A stretch of DNA of 5,852 nt, from NCBI GenBank assembly GCA_958448705.1, contig CAUDEY010000046.1, positions 1 through 5,852 on the forward strand. The letters are read 5' to 3'. The stretch is from UMGS1322 sp900550765 (lineage in GTDB: Bacteria > Bacillota > Clostridia > Christensenellales > QALW01). The translations under genes were made by a program, and so were the position numbers. Each line of letters begins with the position of its first letter. The first letter of the stretch is position 1. Under the pieces are notes generated by a model. The model was not told the DNA's origin. It did no database searches and saw nothing but the letters and a program-made list of their open reading frames with translations. Positions 1 through 3,678 of the stretch are shown here, piece by piece.

Positions 1-1057
1 CGGTGAAACTACCGAGATTCAAAAAAATATGAGCAATCATGAAGAAGCGATTCAATTGGTACTTTCTACACTCACCGATGAAAAAATAGGTGTTATTCGT
101 TCTATGGACGAGATCGGTGCAGTAGGCCACCGTGTGGTGCACGGTGGAGATAAATTTGCCTGTTCCGTTAAAATTTCCGATGAAGTGATTGCTATGATGG
201 AAAGCCTGATCGATTTGGCTCCGCTGCACAACCCGGCAAATCTGCAGGGAATCGCTGCCTGTAAAGCAGTTATGCCCAATACGCCTATGGTGGGGGTCTT
301 TGATACGGCTTTTCATCAAACGATGCCGGCAACTTCTTATATTTACGGCTTGCCCTATGAGGCGTATGAAAAATTTAAGGTAAGAAGATATGGCTTTCAT
401 GGCTCTTCCCACCGGTTTGTTTCGCAGCGCTGTGCGGAGCTTTTAAATAAAAAACCCGAGGATCTGAAAATTATTTCCTGCCATTTGGGAAACGGTTCCA
501 GTATTGCAGCCGTAAAGGGGGGGAGATGTATGGATACCTCTATGGGGCTTACGCCGATCGAGGGCCTTCCTATGGGAACACGCTGCGGAAATATTGATCC
601 GGCGATCATTCGTTTTTTGATGAATAAATACGATATGGATATTGATCAGATGGATGCATATTTAAATAAAAAGAGCGGTATGCTGGGCATTTCCGGAGTA
701 AGCAGTGATTTCCGTGATCTTTGTGCGGCTGCGGAGGCGGGAAATGCGCGTGCACAGCTGGCACTGGATATTTTTTGCTATCATGTAAAGAAATTCATCG
801 GCGCCTATGCTGCGGCAATGGGCGGTGTAGATGCAATTGTATTTACTGCGGGCGTAGGAGAGAACACAGATACCGTGCGTGCGGCCTCGGTTGAGGGACT
901 TGAATTCCTTGGGGTAAAGCTGGATCCGGAAGCGAATAAAGTGCGGGGGAAAGAGGCGGTTATTTCAGCACCGGATTCTAAAGTAAAAGTGTTGGTGATT
1001 CCTACCAATGAGGAATTGGTCATTGCCCGAGATACTGCTGAGCTTTCAAAATTGTGA
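1..1057 (+). CDS. ackA: Acetate kinase, 5'-partial (N-terminus off the window)
   Basis: Acetate kinase (ASKHA fold, cytoplasmic) interconverts acetyl phosphate plus ADP with acetate plus ATP, the ATP-yielding last step of acetate fermentation, usually paired with phosphotransacetylase. The reading frame (first full codon at base 2) is open to the left edge, so the Met at base 29 is internal: it aligns about 56 residues into the family, and the N-terminal Asn/Ser phosphate-binding motif (NCGSSS) is missing. Numbering from that Met, the family motifs are HRVVHGG (Arg35), FDTAFHQTMP (Asp92), RRYGFHGSSH (His124), CHLGNGSS (Asn155), GTRCGNIDPA (Arg185) and PTNEELVIA (Glu328). Adding 56 gives the known active-site residues R91, D148, H180, N211, R241 and E384 of the Methanosarcina thermophila enzyme (recalled numbering). 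The visible part therefore looks catalytically intact. No terminator follows, so transcripts can run into the next gene. The ackA promoter is not in the window. Confidence 0.97.
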   Translation, partial: GETTEIQKNMSNHEEAIQLVLSTLTDEKIGVIRSMDEIGAVGHRVVHGGDKFACSVKISDEVIAMMESLIDLAPLHNPANLQGIAACKAVMPNTPMVGVFDTAFHQTMPATSYIYGLPYEAYEKFKVRRYGFHGSSHRFVSQRCAELLNKKPEDLKIISCHLGNGSSIAAVKGGRCMDTSMGLTPIEGLPMGTRCGNIDPAIIRFLMNKYDMDIDQMDAYLNKKSGMLGISGVSSDFRDLCAAAEAGNARAQLALDIFCYHVKKFIGAYAAAMGGVDAIVFTAGVGENTDTVRAASVEGLEFLGVKLDPEANKVRGKEAVISAPDSKVKVLVIPTNEELVIARDTAELSKL

Positions 1058-1086
1058 TTGACAAAGCGTTGGTATATCGATATAAT
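1058..1086 (+). promoter_or_regulatory. Consensus sigma-A promoter for yceD-rpmF
   Basis: TTGACA (1058-1063) and TATAAT (1081-1086) are separated by exactly 17 bases, a full match to the vegetative sigma-70/sigma-A consensus. The -35 box begins one base after the ackA stop codon (TGA, 1055-1057). Transcription would be expected to start near 1092-1094, giving a leader of about 15 bases before the ATG at 1108. This supports constitutive, strong expression of the YceD-L32 pair independent of ackA. The call is from sequence only. Confidence 0.85.
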
Positions 1087-1107
1087 ATTTTAGTATTTGG
1101 AATGTGT

Positions 1108-1593
1108 ATGATAATTTCGGTAAAAGAGGCTCTCAAAAATCAGGGCGAACGATTTGAATTGGATGTGGAAGCTTCGCTTGCACCTATGGAATATATGGGC
1201 AAAATTCGTTTTCCGGTGCCGGCAAAGGTTACGGGCTATTATATAGCTGAAGGTGATGCGGTTCGATTTACGGGTACTGTATCGGTTTCCTGTGTTTTTG
1301 AATGCGACCGTTGTTTAAGGGAGTTTTCAAAAGATCTGCTTTTTGATTTTTCGGAGAGCTATTCCCACCATGCAGAAGAAGAGCAATTTACTATTTTACC
1401 AAATGATACGATCGATTTTCAACCGCTGCTGATGGACACCGTTATTGCAGGTCTTCCTATAGAGCGCTTGTGCAGGGAAGATTGTAAAGGGTTATGTCCT
1501 CACTGCGGTATTGATAAAAATTTTTCATCTTGTTCATGTGAAACGGAGGAAGAGGAGAATCCCTTTGCCGTATTACGTGGATTAGTGGACTAA
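1108..1593 (+). CDS. yceD: DUF177/YceD family protein, Cys-rich, upstream of rpmF
   Basis: A 161-residue member of the DUF177 (YceD) family, found next to rpmF in many bacteria and linked in the literature to 23S rRNA accumulation; its molecular role here is not certain. The N-terminal half is beta-rich. A CxxxCxxC group (Cys62, 66, 69) is followed by the C-terminal signature CREDCKGLCPHCG (Cys122, 126, 130, 133) and CSC (Cys142, 144), which looks like a metal-binding site. The frame is open back to a GTG at 1054, but that codon overlaps the ackA stop and lies upstream of the expected transcription start of the consensus promoter. ATG 1102 has almost no leader. ATG 1108 has a weak GGAA (1099-1102) five bases upstream and gives the expected family N-terminus, so it is preferred. 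The stop overlaps the rpmF ribosome binding site, suggesting coupled translation. Confidence 0.9.
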   Translation: MIISVKEALKNQGERFELDVEASLAPMEYMGKIRFPVPAKVTGYYIAEGDAVRFTGTVSVSCVFECDRCLREFSKDLLFDFSESYSHHAEEEQFTILPNDTIDFQPLLMDTVIAGLPIERLCREDCKGLCPHCGIDKNFSSCSCETEEEENPFAVLRGLVD

Positions 1594-1600
1594 GGAGGTG
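1592..1600 (+). promoter_or_regulatory. Strong ribosome binding site of rpmF
   Basis: AAGGAGGTG is a near-full complement of the 16S rRNA 3' end. It overlaps the yceD stop codon (TAA, 1591-1593) and ends seven bases before the rpmF ATG at 1608. It contrasts with the weak site in front of yceD, so L32 should be made at a much higher rate from the same mRNA. Confidence 0.9.
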
Positions 1601-1607
1601 TTTCCCC

Positions 1608-1793
1608 ATGGCAGTACCAAAGCGTAAGGTTTCAAGGGCGAGAAGAGACAGCCGAAGAGCAAACTGGAAGCTTTCTTTACCGGGCATTGTTGAGTGCCCG
1701 CAGTGCAAGGCACAGAAGCTGGCACATAGGATGTGTAAAGCTTGCGGTTATTATGACGGTAAGCAGATCATTGTTCAAAAAGAGGAAAAATAA
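1608..1793 (+). CDS. rpmF: 50S ribosomal protein L32 (bL32), zinc-ribbon form
   Basis: A 61-residue bL32, a small basic protein of the large ribosomal subunit, of normal family length. The N-terminus MAVPKRKVSRARRDSRR is the standard L32 signature and binds rRNA. The C-terminal half has two CxxC pairs (Cys30/Cys33 and Cys43/Cys46) separated by nine residues, the complete zinc ribbon, so this is the zinc-binding (C+) form and not the Cys-lacking paralogue some bacteria make under zinc limitation. The ATG is fixed by a near-perfect ribosome binding site. It is the second and last gene of the unit starting at the 1058 promoter and is followed 10 bases later by a terminator. The frequent downstream partner plsX is not here. 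Confidence 0.98.
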   Translation: MAVPKRKVSRARRDSRRANWKLSLPGIVECPQCKAQKLAHRMCKACGYYDGKQIIVQKEEK

Positions 1794-1803
1794 GAATATG
1801 CAT

Positions 1804-1842
1804 ACAAAGACATATACCTGGAGGTATATGTCTTTGTTTTTT
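1804..1842 (+). terminator. Rho-independent terminator after rpmF
   Basis: A perfect 15-bp stem (1804-1818 with 1823-1837) with a four-base TGGA loop is followed by a T run (1837-1842). It starts 10 bases after the rpmF stop and closes the yceD-rpmF transcript. No A run precedes the stem, so it should work only on the + strand. Confidence 0.93.
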
Positions 1843-1897
1843 AGTACAGCATTCTGCTTTGGAGAGGGAAGCGTAAATAAGATATGAGCAAAAATCT

Positions 1898-1927
1898 TTA
1901 GCAAAAAAACTTTGATTTTCATATACT
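1898..1927 (+). promoter_or_regulatory. Possible promoter for the propeller-like gene
   Basis: TATACT (1922-1927, five of six to consensus) lies 18 bases after TTAGCA (1898-1903, four of six). The expected start would fall near 1934, inside or just ahead of the ribosome binding site, so the leader would be unusually short. A promoter must lie somewhere in 1843-1940 because a strong terminator precedes, but this exact assignment is weak. Confidence 0.3.
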
Positions 1928-1932
1928 GCCTT

Positions 1933-1939
1933 GAGGTGG
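1933..1939 (+). promoter_or_regulatory. Ribosome binding site deciding a GTG start
   Basis: GAGGTGG, a good match to the anti-Shine-Dalgarno sequence, ends four bases before the GTG at 1944. A competing ATG at 1942 opens only a 15-codon frame, so the site is assigned to the GTG. Confidence 0.7.
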
Positions 1940-1943
1940 TAAT

Positions 1944-2687
1944 GTGTGGTATGCAAAGAAGGGTGCGTATGAGGTTTTTGTCTTTTTAAACGGAAAAACT
2001 TTTTTATTACCGATTGAGCGGTGCAAATCGATTTTTTATACCGAAAATAAATTTTATTTTTTATGTGAAAATGATATCCGCTGTTATGACGAAAACTTTC
2101 GTTTTTTGTTTCAAACCTATAATGTTGAAAGAAACTGTAATCGAATTTATGTGGATCGCTATTTTATTTATACTTCCAGTCCGGATACCGGCGCTGTTTA
2201 TCAATATGCTTTAAACGGAACATTGTTGCAAAGCGTACGTACAGGAGAGCATGTAGGTGATTTTACTTTGGCCGGAGAGGCACTTTATACGGTCTCCTAT
2301 CATGATAATAAGCTTTTTCAGATAAAAAACATGGAAATCGTTAAAGATGTTTTTTTAGATGAAATGCCGCAGACAGTCCTTTTTTATAAAAATATTTTTG
2401 TTTTATTAAATAATGAGTTTTACAGCTGCGTTGAACTATTTAACGATCAGCTGGAGCTGATCAAAAAAATTAGTATGCCGAGACAGATCGGTGAATTGTT
2501 TTTATGGAAGAATAAACTCGTATTTTGCGGATGTGAGCTCAATTATGTTTTGGATGAAAATTTAAAGTTTCTTTCCATAAAAAAAAGCACAGGAAAACTC
2601 CTGTGCAGATATTCTGACGATTTACTTTATTGTGATGACATGGTGCGGAAATTTGATCCGATTAACAATCTTTCGTATCCTTTATAA
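1944..2687 (+). CDS. Hypothetical protein, small beta-propeller-like, cytoplasmic
   Basis: A 247-residue protein I do not recognise. It has no signal peptide or membrane segment. Roughly six units of 25-30 residues each begin with a short polar turn then a hydrophobic strand such as NKFYFL (35-40), DRYFIY (71-76), GEALYTV (111-117), KNIFVLL (149-155), NKLVFCG (190-196) and DDLLYC (225-230). Several are followed by a D/N-rich turn and a second strand (YDENFRFL, YALNGTLL, FNDQLELI, LDENLKFL). This looks like degenerate WD40/NHL-type propeller blades; the function is unknown. The start is GTG, chosen from the ribosome binding site at 1933. The gene is strikingly AT-rich: two hand-counted 60-base lines (1981-2100) have about 27-28% GC, against about 55-57% in single sampled lines of ackA and the glycosidase. 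Its last 26 bases overlap the convergent DUF4364 gene, and it carries that gene's terminator on the opposite strand. Confidence 0.8.
   Translation: MWYAKKGAYEVFVFLNGKTFLLPIERCKSIFYTENKFYFLCENDIRCYDENFRFLFQTYNVERNCNRIYVDRYFIYTSSPDTGAVYQYALNGTLLQSVRTGEHVGDFTLAGEALYTVSYHDNKLFQIKNMEIVKDVFLDEMPQTVLFYKNIFVLLNNEFYSCVELFNDQLELIKKISMPRQIGELFLWKNKLVFCGCELNYVLDENLKFLSIKKSTGKLLCRYSDDLLYCDDMVRKFDPINNLSYPL
2579..2606 (-). terminator. Minus-strand terminator of the DUF4364 gene, inside the propeller CDS
   Basis: Read on the minus strand, an 8-bp perfect stem (GCACAGGA with TCCTGTGC, loop GTTT) is followed by eight T residues (2586 down to 2579). It lies 55 bases after the DUF4364 stop codon. It sits wholly within the coding sequence of the convergent propeller-like gene. 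On the plus strand the run is A, so it should not stop that gene's own transcript. Confidence 0.87.
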
Positions 2688-3183
2688 GGGAGGAATACAG
2701 AGCTGCGATTGCTTCGTCCGCATATTTTTTCCAATTGCTGCAAATCAGCCTTGCTTCGTCGCCATCAGAAACGTTCAGGACAAATTGACCTAAAAGCGCA
2801 CCTTTGTCAAAAGCTTCAAGAATTACCTGGTATTGCTGGCCGTCAAAAGAGAGATAGGAGGAAGTGCTGGTTTCCAAGCTGAATTTTTTCAGGTTTTTTT
2901 CACAATAGTCCGTAATGGCACGGCGGGCCGAACCCCGGATTTCGTTGGTAAGACGGGAGAGATTCAGTCTTCCCTGCACTGTTATGCTGTAAAGCGAACC
3001 CGTAGGAGAAGACTGTTTAAAAAGCAAGCCTTGTTCCTCTAAATTGTTTACGGCAATAGCTGCATCCATATAGGTATAGGTACCGGCGCTTTCTAAAGCG
3101 TCGCTTATTTGTTCTATGTTCAGTGGGACGCCTGAATGCTGAAGCAGGTATAGTACCGTCAGCGCGAGTTCTGTGAATGTCAT
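2662..3183 (-). CDS. DUF4364 family protein, predicted winged-helix
   Basis: A 173-residue cytoplasmic protein of the clostridial DUF4364 family. Residues 1 to about 75 show a winged-helix pattern: helix ELALTVLYLLQHSG, a PLNIEQISDALE helix, a recognition-type helix around MDAAIAVNNLEEQGLL and a wing with GSLYSITVQGR. A mixed alpha/beta C-terminal domain follows with the family motif ICSNWKK (147-153) and a terminal helix. A DNA-binding regulatory role is inferred from the fold; the target is unknown. The frame extends to a GTG at 3210 without a ribosome binding site; ATG 3183 follows AGGAGG (3188-3193) four bases away and gives the usual N-terminus, so it is preferred. It lies downstream of the HPr-like gene on the same strand, but hairpins between them suggest separate or attenuated transcription. 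It overlaps the converging propeller gene by 26 bases. Confidence 0.87.
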   Translation of the reverse strand: MTFTELALTVLYLLQHSGVPLNIEQISDALESAGTYTYMDAAIAVNNLEEQGLLFKQSSPTGSLYSITVQGRLNLSRLTNEIRGSARRAITDYCEKNLKKFSLETSTSSYLSFDGQQYQVILEAFDKGALLGQFVLNVSDGDEARLICSNWKKYADEAIAALYSSLIKDTKDC

Positions 3184-3187
3184 ATGA

Positions 3188-3193
3188 CCTCCT
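3188..3193 (-). promoter_or_regulatory. Ribosome binding site of the DUF4364 gene
   Basis: AGGAGG on the minus strand, four bases before ATG 3183. The spacing is a little short but no other candidate start has a comparable site, so it decides the start. Confidence 0.75.
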
Positions 3194-3201
3194 GAAAAAT
3201 A

Positions 3202-3223
3202 AGAAGACACTGCCGTGCCTTCT
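3202..3223 (-). other. Leader hairpin before DUF4364, possible attenuator
   Basis: On the minus strand AGAAGGCAC pairs with GTGTCTTCT (9 bp including one G-T wobble, loop GGCA) and is followed by TATTTTT, then directly by the ribosome binding site. On the plus strand the wobble becomes an A-C mismatch, so the hairpin favours minus-strand RNA. Because it ends just before the ribosome binding site, the mRNA must start upstream of it, making a terminator-like leader element. A second reading is a read-through terminator in tandem with that at 3253-3288. A candidate -10 (TATAGC, 3236-3231) upstream lacks a good -35. Confidence 0.45.
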
Positions 3224-3252
3224 TTGTTTTGCTATAAGATTTTTCAGCACAA

Positions 3253-3288
3253 AGGAAAACACCGCTTTAAGAAGCGGGGCGTTTTCCT
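3253..3288 (-). terminator. Hairpin terminator after the HPr-like gene
   Basis: AGGAAAAC (3253-3260) pairs with GTTTTCCT (3281-3288) and CCGCTT (3262-3267) with AAGCGG (3272-3277) around a TAAG loop, with a small A/GGC internal bulge. On the minus strand the GC-rich upper stem is followed by TTTTCCTTTG. It begins 40 bases after the HPr-like stop. The A and T tracts on both flanks could let it act on either strand. Confidence 0.75.
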
Positions 3289-3328
3289 ACCCCGTATAAA
3301 AGTATAGCTTGTATTCGTTGTTCTATTG

Positions 3329-3565
3329 TTATACTAAATAGGGTTTGATGTCTTCCATAAACTTGCTGATAGTTTCCTCATCTTCGGAGAAAATTTCAAG
3401 CTCTACAGGTTTTGAAAGATCCAGACTGAAAATACCAAGGATACTTTTTGCATCAACGACATAACGGCCGGAACGCAAATCCATATCGAAGGCATATTTA
3501 TTTACGATATTTACAAAACTTTTGATTTGCTGAGATTCACTTAGGTTTACAGTTACTTTACGCAT
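3329..3565 (-). CDS. HPr-like protein lacking the phosphorylatable histidine
   Basis: A 78-residue protein with the HPr fold, close to the family length. Residues 34-50 (RYVVDAKSILGIFSLDL) match the HPr regulatory-serine region; Ser41 aligns with Ser46, the HPr kinase target. In true HPr the N-terminal loop carries His15 in a GxHARPA motif, which accepts phosphate from Enzyme I. Here the loop reads NLSESQQIKSF: an ungapped alignment puts Glu10 at the His15 position and Gln12 at Arg17, and the protein contains no histidine at all. It cannot be a classical PTS phosphocarrier; a regulatory role like that of Bacillus Crh (Gln at position 15) is an inference. The frame extends to a TTG at 3589, but GAGGTG (3574-3579) sits eight bases before ATG 3565, which is chosen. 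The glycosidase gene lies upstream on the same strand. Confidence 0.88.
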   Translation of the reverse strand: MRKVTVNLSESQQIKSFVNIVNKYAFDMDLRSGRYVVDAKSILGIFSLDLSKPVELEIFSEDEETISKFMEDIKPYLV

Positions 3566-3573
3566 TGACAAAA

Positions 3574-3579
3574 CACCTC
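3574..3579 (-). promoter_or_regulatory. Ribosome binding site of the HPr-like gene
   Basis: GAGGTG on the minus strand, eight bases before ATG 3565. It decides against the in-frame TTG at 3589, which would place this site inside the coding region. Confidence 0.8.
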
Positions 3580-3593
3580 TTCTATTCAAAATT

Positions 3594-3612
3594 CCGACGG
3601 TTCATCCGGCGG
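3594..3612 (-). other. GC-rich imperfect hairpin in the HPr-like leader
   Basis: On the minus strand CCGCCGG and CCGTCGG can pair through two 3-bp GC blocks around one C-T mismatch, with an ATGAA loop, followed by AATTTTG. It lies 14 bases before the ribosome binding site in an otherwise AT-rich leader. It could be a weak terminator for glycosidase transcripts, a leader structure, or chance. Confidence 0.3.
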
Positions 3613-3635
3613 GGAGTATTTGTTTCTTCTTTTAT

Positions 3636-3664
3636 ATTTTAACACAATTTTTTCAAAAGTACAA
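3636..3664 (-). promoter_or_regulatory. Probable promoter of the HPr-like gene
   Basis: On the minus strand TTGTAC (3664-3659) is followed after 17 bases by TAAAAT (3641-3636, five of six to consensus), which is preceded by TGT, an extended -10. The -35 matches only in its first three bases, but the extended -10 compensates. Expected start near 3629, leaving a leader of about 64 bases. It lies in the gap after the glycosidase stop, so the HPr-like gene need not depend on that gene. Confidence 0.55.
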
Positions 3665-3678
3665 TACCTATTTGACAT

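Noticed and set aside
29..31. ATG at 29 as the start of ackA
   Set aside because: The frame is open upstream to the edge, and motif alignment puts this Met about 56 residues into the protein, so it is internal.
1677..1956. Minus-strand open frames over rpmF, its terminator and the following gap
   Set aside because: They cross the strong rpmF terminator and the L32 coding region, and their peptides are low-complexity without motifs.
1942..1989. ATG at 1942 beside the propeller-gene ribosome binding site as a leader peptide
   Set aside because: It encodes only 15 codons (MCGMQRRVRMRFLSF) with no regulatory pattern; the GTG two bases on opens a full 247-residue protein.
3017..3262. Minus-strand open frame overlapping the DUF4364 start
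   Set aside because: Runs through the hairpins and overlaps the conserved winged-helix coding region in another frame; no supporting motif.
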